Positions 45,620-53,684 of a DNA stretch of 64,000 bases are shown here, piece by piece. Source of the stretch: Rhodoblastus sp963828185 (GTDB lineage: Bacteria > Pseudomonadota > Alphaproteobacteria > Rhizobiales > Beijerinckiaceae); NCBI GenBank assembly GCA_963828185.1, contig CAWHDV010000001.1, positions 310,001-374,000 of the forward strand, in the 5' to 3' direction. The notes under the pieces are model-generated. The model was not told the origin of the DNA. It searched no databases and saw nothing but the letters and a program-made list of their open reading frames with translations. Every line of letters starts with the position of its first letter. Positions within the stretch are counted from its first letter, which is position 1. The translations under genes and the position numbers were made by a program.

Positions 45620-46576
45620 ATGTCCATCGCCGATCCGCTCATCATTATCGCCAAATACTGCATTCCCGCCGCCATCGCCGCAGGCATCGCGTCAATCGGG
45701 TCGAACATTCTTGGTATGGCGGGCTTTCCATTACTACCCTCGGTACTGCTGAACTTGATGCTGCTGCACCTCGCCGTGTCGGCGCTGTTGGGCCGGATAC
45801 CGATCAACTGGTTGGTGTTGCCGATTGCTTTCTATCTCGCGTGGGCGCTTGCAGTGGTGCTGAACCGGGCTCAGACGGACCAGACGATCAAGGCTCTGGG
45901 CCTGGAAAGCAAAATCGACGTGTCCGTCGCCCCCGACGTCGACCTCCTTTTTGCCAAAAACGATTACTTCGCGGCGGCGGTGCGACGTTATCTTGTCGGC
46001 GGCCGGATATTCGAAGGATCGGAAGAGCTACAGGTCTTCGGATCGCATGATCCTAACGATTACACAAAGGTCGAATGCAATGATCTGAAATATCAGAAAT
46101 TCGGGCGACGGTCTGGCGGGATCCTCAAGAAAGAACTCGGGAAGATCGTTTTAAACGATTGCACGTTCAGTCGTGCCGAACAGGCGCCGCTTTCCGGCCT
46201 CGTCTTCACCAGATCACAATATCAATTTCCAGAGGACTGGCCGGGACATCGCTACGCCAGCTATACGATCGACGAGAAAAGCGCCGATGGCGGCAACAAG
46301 CGTGTGGGAGAATTCGTCTTTGGCAGCACGCGCGTATGGGGGGCGATCCCAATTCTTAACGCGGGATGCAATTCCGGCTATGCCCCCCAGAAAAAGGCGA
46401 CGACCAGGTGGTGCTGGTTTGAACCCAATTATGAAAAATATTGGTACGCGTTCGCCGGAGATCGCAAGCTTGTTACCGCCGCCGAAAGCCAAGTCGACGA
46501 TCCAGATCTGGTTACCGTACGAGCGCTGGCGGAATTGCTGGGCCGCGCCACGCGAACCGCTCCGCCGCAACTGTGA
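45620..46576 (+). CDS. Membrane protein of unknown family (cargo of the repeat region)
   Basis: 318 residues. Three hydrophobic stretches lie at about residues 6-30, 36-57 and 64-82 (ILGMAGFPLLPSVLLNLMLL, INWLVLPIAFYLAWALAVVL); the remaining ~235 residues are soluble, with three cysteines in the second half (ECNDLKYQKF, NDCTFSRAEQ, NAGCNSGYAP) suggestive of disulfides if periplasmic. I recognise no family. Base and codon use look less GC-rich than the neighbours by eye, which fits acquisition. It is bracketed by inverted copies of the REP-like motif. The ribosome binding site is poor (GCTAGGTC). Confidence 0.75.
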   Translation: MSIADPLIIIAKYCIPAAIAAGIASIGSNILGMAGFPLLPSVLLNLMLLHLAVSALLGRIPINWLVLPIAFYLAWALAVVLNRAQTDQTIKALGLESKIDVSVAPDVDLLFAKNDYFAAAVRRYLVGGRIFEGSEELQVFGSHDPNDYTKVECNDLKYQKFGRRSGGILKKELGKIVLNDCTFSRAEQAPLSGLVFTRSQYQFPEDWPGHRYASYTIDEKSADGGNKRVGEFVFGSTRVWGAIPILNAGCNSGYAPQKKATTRWCWFEPNYEKYWYAFAGDRKLVTAAESQVDDPDLVTVRALAELLGRATRTAPPQL

Positions 46577-46594
46577 TTCAATGATATCCCGGAC

Positions 46595-46624
46595 GGAAAT
46601 TACGGTGACATGATACGAATTCCC
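46595..46624 (-). repeat. Inverted REP-like motif copy between membrane gene and RAYT
   Basis: GGAAATTACGGTGACATGATACGAATTCCC on the plus strand, split here as GGAAATTACGGTGACATGAT plus ACGAATTCCC, is the reverse complement of the left copies at 45490-45554, including the GTAATTTC end. It lies directly upstream of the transposase gene, where RAYTs are often flanked by their target sequence. Confidence 0.75.
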
Positions 46625-46688
46625 TAATTTATTCGCGCTAATCGCGGTGATACGCATCCACTGGCTTTTCTCCGGCGGAGCTTCAGCA

Positions 46689-47381
46689 ATGGCGCGCATT
46701 TCCCGCATTATCGCTCCCGATCTTCCCCACCATGTCACGCAACGCGGCAACAGGCGGCAAAAGCTGTTCGTCGAGGAGAGCGATTACGCGCTTTACCGCG
46801 ATCTGCTCGCGGAGCGATGCGCGGCCAATGGCGTCGCCTGCTGGGCCTATTGCCTCATGCCCAACCATGTTCACCTCATTCTCACGCCCACCTCCGAAAT
46901 GGGGCTGTCGCGCGCGGTCGGCGAGGCGCATCGGCGTTATTCGGCTTTCTTCAACGCCCGTGCGCGGGTCACCGGACATTTGTTCCAGGGCCGGTTTGCT
47001 TGCTCGGTCATGGATGAAGATCATCTGATGAACGCCTTCCGCTACCTCGCCTTCAATCCCGTGCGGGCAAAACTGGCGAAGCGGCCGGAGGATTGGCCGC
47101 ACGGCAGCGTCCCCGCGCATATCGCCGGCAGAAGCGACGCGCTGGTCGATGTGGCGCCGGGGCTGGCGCGGGCGCCGGAATTTCGCCATTTGCTGGGGGA
47201 CAGGATGGGGCGAGCGGCGATGGAGTTTTTTGCACAAGCGGGCGGCAATGGCCGTCCGATGGGCGATGAGCATTTTCTCGATGAAATCGAGGCGCGGCTT
47301 GGGCGCTCTGTGCGCCCTCGCAAGCGTGGCCCGAAGCCGGCGGGCGCCGCCGAGCAACCATCATCTTCCGCAGCGTCATGA
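46689..47381 (+). CDS. REP-associated tyrosine transposase (RAYT, TnpA_REP / Y1 type)
   Basis: 230 residues. Opens with MARISRIIAPDLPHHVTQRG, the usual RAYT N-terminus. The HUH pair is H60-V-H62 in MPNHVHLI; the probable catalytic tyrosine is Y119 in FRYLAFNPVRAKL; GHLFQGRF (96-103) is also characteristic. Single-strand nucleases of this family act on REP palindromes and are usually single-copy and domesticated. The last codons lie inside direct repeat B. ATG at 46689 is chosen over an open extension to 46647. Confidence 0.93.
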   Translation: MARISRIIAPDLPHHVTQRGNRRQKLFVEESDYALYRDLLAERCAANGVACWAYCLMPNHVHLILTPTSEMGLSRAVGEAHRRYSAFFNARARVTGHLFQGRFACSVMDEDHLMNAFRYLAFNPVRAKLAKRPEDWPHGSVPAHIAGRSDALVDVAPGLARAPEFRHLLGDRMGRAAMEFFAQAGGNGRPMGDEHFLDEIEARLGRSVRPRKRGPKPAGAAEQPSSSAAS

Positions 47382-47599
47382 TGCGGCTTGCCTTGACCGT
47401 AAGCATTTCGTAGCGTCCGGCCATATTTTGGGCCTGGCCGGGGGTTTTGCGGATGCGAAATTTCAGGAGTGATTTGAATATCCGGGCGGTGACGCCTCGC
47501 GCCGCCGATCCGCGACCCCGACTCCGCACAGGCCTTCGACGCAAGCTCGCAAAAGGCCGTTTTTTAATTGGGGATTTCGTATCATGTCCCCGTAATTCC
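47336..47599 (+). repeat. Long direct repeat, copy B
   Basis: Partner of 45255-45519. Starts inside the RAYT C-terminus, includes its stop, continues through GGCCTGGCCGGGGG and AGCTCGCAAAAGGCCGTTTT, and ends with a motif copy (47570-47599) and three more GTAATT(C/G)C units up to 47618. Differences from copy A are a handful of substitutions and single-base gaps. Confidence 0.85.
47566..47590 (+). repeat. Left arm of a perfect 25-bp inverted repeat
   Basis: AATTGGGGATTTCGTATCAT followed by GTCCC; its exact reverse complement is at 49041-49065, on the other side of the pentapeptide-repeat gene. Spacing between arms is about 1.45 kb. Confidence 0.9.
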
Positions 47600-47674
47600 G
47601 TAATTCCGTAATTGCGTATTCCGGCGGAGGACTTCGTATCGACTGGCGGCGGCTCCGACTTCTCAGGAACAGAT

Positions 47675-48937
47675 ATGACGAAATCTATGCTTCCGGCTTT
47701 CGCCGCGCTCATGCTGTCTATCGCAGCCACCCGCCCAGCCCTTGCTCAGGGTATGATCAACGGCGTTGATCAAACGGCGCCCGCTTTCTCCAAAGCCGAA
47801 ATGTCGCGCGCCGACGTGGAGGCGCTGATCGCTATTCACAAGCGCCGCGGCGGCGTCGACCTAGGCAACAAAAACCTGAACGGCCTCGACCTGTCCAAAC
47901 TCGACCTCGCCCACGCCAATTTGCGCGGCGCCCACATCAACCACGTAAATTTTGCCGGCGCCCGGTTGAGAGGCGCCACGCTAGAAAGGGCCTGGGCGTT
48001 AAAGGCCGATTTCACCGGCGCGGACCTGTCAGGCGCGGATTTTTCCGGCGCCCGACTGCTTCGCGCCAAGATGGACCACGCCAATATGTCAAAAGCCCGC
48101 ATTGGCGGTGACTTTTCAGGCGCAAGCCTTGTCGGCACCGATTTATCCCGGGCGGATGGCTCAACCGGCGCGATGAACCACACAGTGATGCGTTCCGCCG
48201 ATTTGCATGGCGCCAATCTCGTTGGCGGCAATTTTTCTCGTGCGGATCTCGAATTCGCCAACCTGAAAGACGCCGACATCAGAGGCGCCAATTTTTCGCT
48301 GGCGAACGCCTTTGGCGCCGACTTTCGTGTCGAACGTCTGGTAGGCGCAACGCTGGACGGGATCAACCTCACGTCGGCTCAAATCAACGCAGAAGCGATA
48401 AGGGATTACGCAGGCAAGCCAGAAATATCGCGCGCCGAAGTGGAGTCCTTTATCAGGAACTGCGAGCCGGGCGATCATGTAATTCTGGCCAACAGGCGCT
48501 TGAGTGGGCTCGACCTATCCAACCTTGATCTCGCCGGCGCCGATTTGCACGGCGCCATTCTCAACCACGCCAATTTCGCCGGCTCCAAGCTGAACGGCGC
48601 CTCGCTCAATCAGGCCTGGGCGCTAGAAACCGATTTCACCGGCGCCAACCTTTATGGGGCCAGCTTGATTGGCATACAATTGATGCACGCAAAAATGGAT
48701 CGCGCCAATCTGTCAAAGGCCCGCCTTGCGGGCAACTTCTCGAACGCCAGTCTGGTCGACGCCAATCTCTCTCTCGCCGATTTTTCAGGGGTGATAGCCA
48801 TGGGAACGGATTTCCGAGGCGCACGCTTGACCGGCGCGTCTCTGGAGGGCCTCGACCTCACCTCGGCGCGGATCAGCGCTGGCGCAGAAAAGGATTTTGA
48901 CGGAGCGGCCAATCTTGATCGCGCCCTACGCGAATGA
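47675..48937 (+). CDS. Secreted pentapeptide-repeat protein with internal duplication
   Basis: 420 residues. A signal peptide (MTKSMLPAFAALMLSIAATR, cleavage near ALAQ-G) precedes two similar halves: residues ~43-245 starting SRADVEALI and ~250-420 starting SRAEVESFI. Each half begins with a short helical segment and continues with A(D/N)LxG-type pentapeptides (for example GADLSGADFSGARLLRAKM), which form a right-handed quadrilateral beta-helix. The duplication is evident from shared landmarks such as AWAL(K/E)xDFTGA and LDLTSA. The export signal makes a gyrase-protection (Qnr) role unlikely. Function unknown; cargo of the repeat region. Confidence 0.88.
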   Translation: MTKSMLPAFAALMLSIAATRPALAQGMINGVDQTAPAFSKAEMSRADVEALIAIHKRRGGVDLGNKNLNGLDLSKLDLAHANLRGAHINHVNFAGARLRGATLERAWALKADFTGADLSGADFSGARLLRAKMDHANMSKARIGGDFSGASLVGTDLSRADGSTGAMNHTVMRSADLHGANLVGGNFSRADLEFANLKDADIRGANFSLANAFGADFRVERLVGATLDGINLTSAQINAEAIRDYAGKPEISRAEVESFIRNCEPGDHVILANRRLSGLDLSNLDLAGADLHGAILNHANFAGSKLNGASLNQAWALETDFTGANLYGASLIGIQLMHAKMDRANLSKARLAGNFSNASLVDANLSLADFSGVIAMGTDFRGARLTGASLEGLDLTSARISAGAEKDFDGAANLDRALRE

Positions 48938-49402
48938 CGCCAGACACAACGCAGTTACGGGAGTTACGGTGGGTGGTTCCGGTTACCGGTCGGTTCGGTC
49001 GGTTACCGGTTACGGTTACGGTTACGGTTACAGGGTTACAGGGACATGATACGAAATCCCCAATTGAAATCTGCGCACGGAGACCGCAGCCAATCGTCCC
49101 GGAAGTTCTGGGACAGGAAACGAATTGCGGTCGAGCCCGTGGCCAATCGTCCGCCGTCGTGATGCGCAATTCGATCCAGCCCCCGAATTCCTCTCGTCGT
49201 GGCTCACAGCCCCCGCTGGCCGGGGCACGGCGACGTGATACGAAATCCCCAATTGCAAATCTGCGCACGGCGACCGCAGCCAATCGTCCCGGAAGTTCGG
49301 GGACAGGAAACGAATTGCGGTCGAGCCTGTGGCCAATCGTCCGCCGTCGTGATGCGCAATTCGATCCAGTCCCCGAATTCCTCGCGTCGTGGCTTTGCGA
49401 AG
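48938..49402. repeat. Right repeat block: GGTTAC microsatellite and two 162-bp direct copies
   Basis: No gene in this stretch. 48950-49040 holds imperfect GGTTAC/GGTTCGGTC hexamers, with four regular GGTTAC units at about 49008-49031. Then two ~162-bp direct copies (49043-49204 and 49232-49394) differ at roughly ten positions, each starting with the inverted motif TGATACGAAATCCCC and running through GACCGCAGCCAATCGTCC to CGTCGTGGCT. The second copy ends 9 bases before the glcF stop. Confidence 0.85.
49041..49065 (-). repeat. Right arm of the perfect 25-bp inverted repeat
   Basis: GGGACATGATACGAAATCCC followed by CAATT, the exact reverse complement of 47566-47590. It also forms the first bases of the first 162-bp direct copy; a shorter form of it (49231-49250) starts the second. 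Confidence 0.9.
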
Positions 49403-50685
49403 TCAAATCCCCTCCGGCTTCGGGCCTCCCGTCGCCCAGTCGAGCAGTTCGGCGGTGTGGACGACCGGCAAATCCATGCCCGAGGCGATCTGGGTGATGC
49501 AGCCGATGTTTCCCGCCGCGATCATGTCCGGTTTGACGCTCGCGATATTGGCGACTTTTCGCTCGCGCAATTTTTGCGCGATCTCCGGTTGCAGCAGATT
49601 GTAGGTTCCCGCCGAGCCGCAGCACAAATGGCCTTCCGGCGGATCGAGCACGACAAAGCCCGCCTGCGCCAGCAGCGTCTTCGGCTCCTGCCTGACGCGC
49701 TGGCCGTGTTGCAGCGAGCAGGCGCTGTGATAGGCGACGCGGCGCCCGCCAGCGAAGGGTCGGTTGCTGCAAGCCCGATCTCGACCATCAGTTCGGAAAT
49801 GTCGCGCGTCAGCGACGCGATTTTTTGCGCCGCTTCGGCAAGCGCCGGATCGTCGCGGAAGATAAAACCGTAATCCTTGACCGTGGCGCCGCAGCCAGAC
49901 GTATTGATGACGATGGCGTCGAGCCCTTCGCCCGCGATTTCGCGCATCCACGCCGCGATGTTTTTGCGCGCGAAATTTTTGCCATCCTGGCCGAGGTGAT
50001 GCGTCAGCGCGCCGCAGCAGCCGGCGCCTTGCGCCACCACCACCTCGCAGCCATGCCGCGTCAAAAGCCGGATCGTCGCCTCGTTGATCTGCGGCGCCAG
50101 CACTGTTTGCGCGCAACCGTTGAGCAAGGCGACGCGGCGGCGGCGCGGCGCGCTCGCCGCGAAAAAAATCTGCGGCCGGTCCACGGGCGATTTTTTCGGC
50201 AGGCGCGCCGGCGCGAGGGCGAGGCCCGCCCGCAGTTTTTCCGGCAGCAGCGGCGCGAAAATGTTTCCTAGCGCCGAGGCGCGCAGCGCCGCGCGGAAAA
50301 GTTTTGGACGCGGCAGCACATATCCCAGCATCTTCCGCAAAAACCTGTCGGGCCAGGGGCGGACAAACGTCCGCTCGATATGATGGCGGCCGTGATCGAC
50401 GAGATGCATGTAGTTCACGCCGGACGGGCAGGTGGTCATGCAGGAGAGGCAGGTCAGGCAGCGGTCGATATGCTTGGTCACTTCCGCTGTCGCCGGGCGG
50501 TCGTTCTCCAGCATGTCCTTGATGAGATAAATTCTTCCGCGTGGGGAATCGAGCTCGTCGCCGAGCAGGGCGTAGGTCGGGCAGGTCGCGGTGCAAAAAC
50601 CGCAATGCACGCAAGCGCGTAAAATTTTTTCGCTTTCCCTGGTGTCGGGATCGGCCAGCTGGGCGAGGGTGAAGTTTGTCTGCAT
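49403..50685 (-). pseudogene. glcF: Glycolate oxidase iron-sulfur subunit GlcF, interrupted by a frameshift
   Basis: From ATG 50685 the protein reads as GlcF: two 4Fe-4S motifs, CVHCGFCTATCPTY and CLTCLSCMTTCPSG, then the CCG-domain segment GAGCCGALTHHLGQDG. Near 49745 (after ATDPSLAG) the frame is lost; one base away it resumes with VAYHSACSLQHGQR and LCCGSAGTYNLLQPEIA and ends at 49403. Total length is one base short of 428 codons, and restoring one G gives SLAGGRVAYHSAC. So a single-base deletion is the likely cause: real decay, or assembly error. GlcF passes electrons from GlcD to the quinone pool. Confidence 0.88.
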
Positions 50686-50689
50686 GCGC

Positions 50690-51916
50690 TTACCGCCCCT
50701 CCTGCACGCGTCCGGGATTGAGCACGCCCGCCGGGTCGAACCCTTTTTTGATGCGCCGGCTCAGCGCCGCGAGCGCCGGTTCTTCCGGTTCGAACACCGC
50801 GATTTTCGCCCGCAATTCCTCGGAGCCGGCGATGAGCGTGGCGTGGCCGCCGAAATTTTTCAAAATCTGGCGCAGGACGCTGGCGCCGCCGTCGGCGCCG
50901 GTTTGCCCGGCGTCGAGGCTGAGCCAGACGAGGCCGCCGCCCCAGTCAAAGAAACCTTGGGCGGAGTCGAATTTTTCGCTGATCTGGCGCATCACGGCGG
51001 CGCCGGCGCTCGGCGTCGGGTTGAGCCGCCAGACGCAACGCTCGCCCCCCGGCAGCAAGGTATGGACCTGGCCGACCGAAGCCCAAAAATTAGACGTCGC
51101 CGCATCGTCCAGACGCGTTCCCTGTCCAAACAGTTCTTCCAGCGCGCGTGCGCGAAAAAGGATCGAGGGAACGGGACCTTCGAGCCGCAGGGCGGTCAGG
51201 GCGGTTCCGCTCGCCGCCGCTCCGGCCCGGGCGGCGACCCCCGCCGGCAGGTGCGCCGCGCCGGAAACTTCGAACGGCGTGTTCAAGGCCTTCCCCAGCA
51301 GGGCGATGGCGGCCTCGTCCCGCAGCCCGGGCAAGAGCAGGGTGCAGCAGGCTTCGGGCTTGGGCATGGTCTTGATCGTCACTTCGGTCAAAAGCGACAG
51401 CGTGCCATAGGCGCCCGCCTGCAATTTGCACATGTCGTAGCCGGTGACGTTCTTCACCACCTTGCCGCCGGCCTTAAAAATTTCGCCACGGCCGTTGACG
51501 GCGCCAAAGCCGAGCAGGAAGTCGCGCGCCGCGCCGGCGCGAACCCGGCGCGACCCCGCGAGATTGCACGAGAGAACGCCGCCAAGAGTGGGGAAGCCAG
51601 GCGCAGGTTGGCCTGTCGCGCCCAAAAGGCCGCGCCAGTCGGGCGGCTCGAAAGCCAGCATTTGCCCACTGGCCGCGAGCAGCGCCTCGATGTCGCGCAT
51701 CGGCGTGGCGGCGCGCGCCGTCAGCACCAGTTCCGCCGGCTCGTAATCGACCACGCCGGCAAGACGCGACACGTCGAAAACGGCGTCCGCCGGGGCGTGA
51801 CGCCCCAGCCGCCGCTTGCTGCCGCCGGCGACGATTTCCAGCGATCTCCGCTCCGCCGCCGCCGAGGAGATCATCTCCGCCGCCTCGGCCCCATCCGCGG
51901 GTTTGAAAACTGTCAT
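50690..51916 (-). CDS. glcE: Glycolate oxidase FAD-binding subunit GlcE
   Basis: 408 residues of the FAD-binding PCMH type, shorter than GlcD, as usual. Motifs: ALLAASGQMLAFEPPDW, LGGVLSCNLAGSRRVR and GGKVVKNVTGYDMCKL (typical of GlcE), with the C-terminal DPAGVLNPGR. It is needed for the GlcDEF complex that oxidises glycolate to glyoxylate. The start ATG at 51916 lies 14 bases after glcD; its stop is 4 bases before glcF. Confidence 0.93.
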   Translation of the reverse strand: MTVFKPADGAEAAEMISSAAAERRSLEIVAGGSKRRLGRHAPADAVFDVSRLAGVVDYEPAELVLTARAATPMRDIEALLAASGQMLAFEPPDWRGLLGATGQPAPGFPTLGGVLSCNLAGSRRVRAGAARDFLLGFGAVNGRGEIFKAGGKVVKNVTGYDMCKLQAGAYGTLSLLTEVTIKTMPKPEACCTLLLPGLRDEAAIALLGKALNTPFEVSGAAHLPAGVAARAGAAASGTALTALRLEGPVPSILFRARALEELFGQGTRLDDAATSNFWASVGQVHTLLPGGERCVWRLNPTPSAGAAVMRQISEKFDSAQGFFDWGGGLVWLSLDAGQTGADGGASVLRQILKNFGGHATLIAGSEELRAKIAVFEPEEPALAALSRRIKKGFDPAGVLNPGRVQEGR

Positions 51917-51930
51917 GCGAAAAAACTCGA

Positions 51931-53421
51931 TCAAAAGCGGGGCAGGTCGGGAAAGCGCAGTTTTCCCGCGTGAACATGCACGCGGCCGAGTTCGGCGCAG
52001 CGGCACAATTGCGGAAACACTTTTCCGGGATTGAGCAGGCTCTGCTCGTCGAAGGCGCATTTCAGCCGCTGCTGCTGGTTGAGGTCGCTCTCGTTGAACA
52101 TCGTCCCCATCAGGTCGCGCTTTTCGACGCCGACGCCGTGCTCGCCGGTCAGCACGCCGCCGACCTCGACGCACAGGCGCAAAATGTCCTGCCCAAATTT
52201 TTCCGCGCGGTCGAGTTCGCCCGGCTGGTTGGCGTCGTAGAGTATCAGCGGGTGCAGATTGCCGTCGCCGGCATGGAAGACATTGGCGACGCGCAGGTCG
52301 TATTCCGCCTCCATCTGCTTCATCCGCAGCAGCACCTCGGAGATTTTTTTACGCGGGATCGTGCCGTCCATGCACAGATAATCCGGCGAGATGCGCCCCA
52401 CCGCCGGGAAGGCGGCCTTGCGCCCGGCCCAGAACAGAAGCCGCTCCGCCTCCGACTGGCTGGCGCGGCAGGAGGTCGCGCCATGCCGCAGGGCGATGGT
52501 CTCGACCGCGGCGATGAGATGATCGACCTCCGCCTCGCAGCCGTCGAGCTCGACGATCAGCAGCGCCTCGACATCGAGCGGGTAGGAGGCGTGGACGAAA
52601 TCCTCCGCCGCCTGGATGGCGAGGCGGTCCATCATTTCCATGCCGCCGGGAATGATGCCCGCGCCGATCACCTCGGCGACGCAGTCTCCCGCGCCCTCCA
52701 CGCTGGGAAAGCCGATCATCAGGGCGCGCGCGCCCGGCGGCGTCGGCAGCACGCGCACAATCACCTCGGTGACGATTCCGAGCATGCCTTCCGAGCCGAC
52801 GACGATCCCGAGCAGGTCATAGCCGGGGGAATCGAAATGCTTGCCGCCGAAGCGCAAGATCTCGCCGTCGATCGTCACCAGTTCGACGCCGATGACATTG
52901 TTGGTGGTCAGCCCGTATTTCAGGCAATGCACGCCGCCGGAATTTTCCGAAACGTTGCCGCCGATGGTGCAGGCGATCTGGCTCGAGGGATCGGGCGCGT
53001 AATAGAGGCCCTGCGCCTGCACCGCTTGCGTCACGCCGAGATTGGTCACGCCGGGCTGGACGGTGACGCAGCGGTTGGCGACGTCGATATCGAGGATGCG
53101 GTTGAAACGGCTCATGCCGAGCAGCACGCCGTCGAGCAGCGGCAGGGCGCCGCCCGAGAGCGAGGTGCCGGCGCCGCGCGGCACGACCTTGATTCCATGC
53201 GCCGAGCAATAGCGCATGATCTCGACCACCTGAACTGTGGTTTCCGGCAGCACGACCACCATCGGCAATTGCCGGTAGGCGGTCAGCGCGTCGGATTCGA
53301 AAGCGCGGCGCTCGTGCTCCGCGTCGATGACCCCTTCGCCGGGCACGATTTTCCGCAGAGCCGCGACGATTTCGTCGCGTCGGGCGAGAATTTTTTCATC
53401 GGCCGGCGGCATCTTGATCAT
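51931..53421 (-). CDS. glcD: Glycolate oxidase subunit GlcD (FAD-linked)
   Basis: 496 residues. FAD-binding motifs VVPRGAGTSLSGGALP and CTIGGNVSENSGGVHCLKYG; C-terminal catalytic part with VFHAGDGNLHPLILYD and GEHGVGVEKRD. It is the catalytic flavoprotein of glycolate dehydrogenase. ATG at 53421; the open frame continues upstream through the 36-bp repeat array but has no protein character there. First structural gene after glcG in the run glcG-glcD-glcE-glcF. Confidence 0.94.
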   Translation of the reverse strand: MIKMPPADEKILARRDEIVAALRKIVPGEGVIDAEHERRAFESDALTAYRQLPMVVVLPETTVQVVEIMRYCSAHGIKVVPRGAGTSLSGGALPLLDGVLLGMSRFNRILDIDVANRCVTVQPGVTNLGVTQAVQAQGLYYAPDPSSQIACTIGGNVSENSGGVHCLKYGLTTNNVIGVELVTIDGEILRFGGKHFDSPGYDLLGIVVGSEGMLGIVTEVIVRVLPTPPGARALMIGFPSVEGAGDCVAEVIGAGIIPGGMEMMDRLAIQAAEDFVHASYPLDVEALLIVELDGCEAEVDHLIAAVETIALRHGATSCRASQSEAERLLFWAGRKAAFPAVGRISPDYLCMDGTIPRKKISEVLLRMKQMEAEYDLRVANVFHAGDGNLHPLILYDANQPGELDRAEKFGQDILRLCVEVGGVLTGEHGVGVEKRDLMGTMFNESDLNQQQRLKCAFDEQSLLNPGKVFPQLCRCAELGRVHVHAGKLRFPDLPRF

Positions 53422-53540
53422 GGCGCGGGCGCCGGCGATGCTTGTGACATGTGTTCCACCCCTCGGGCTTGCCTCGTGTCGGGCAAGGCGCTGTTTTCTT
53501 GACAACGAAGTCGCAGGCGTTCCGGTTCGACCGTCGGCTT

Positions 53541-53684
53541 TATTGCGTCCTGACGCCGGCCGCCAAGGCGCCGGCTTATTGCGTCCTGACGCCGGCCGCC
53601 AAGGCGCCGGCTTATTGCGTCTTGACGCCGGCCGCCAAGGCGCCGGCTTACTGCGTCTTGACGCCGGCCGCCAAGGCGCCGGCT
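53541..53684. repeat. 36-bp tandem repeat x4 at the glcG stop
   Basis: Four consecutive 36-base units (53541-53576, 53577-53612, 53613-53648, 53649-53684), differing only at a C/T and the first bases. Each unit is the last 12 codons of glcG including its stop: the minus-strand reading is AGALAAGV(K/R)TQ followed by TAA, then the same again. Only the copy nearest the gene is translated in frame to a stop; the other three are silent duplicates that lengthen the gap to glcD. Confidence 0.9.

Noticed and set aside
48950..49040. GGTTAC hexamers considered as telomere-like or origin iterons
   Set aside because: Too few and irregular, no replication initiator gene nearby, and they lie inside the RAYT repeat block.
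53541..53684. 36-bp repeats considered as a CRISPR array
   Set aside because: The units are directly adjacent with no unique spacers, and they are copies of the glcG end; there are no cas genes.
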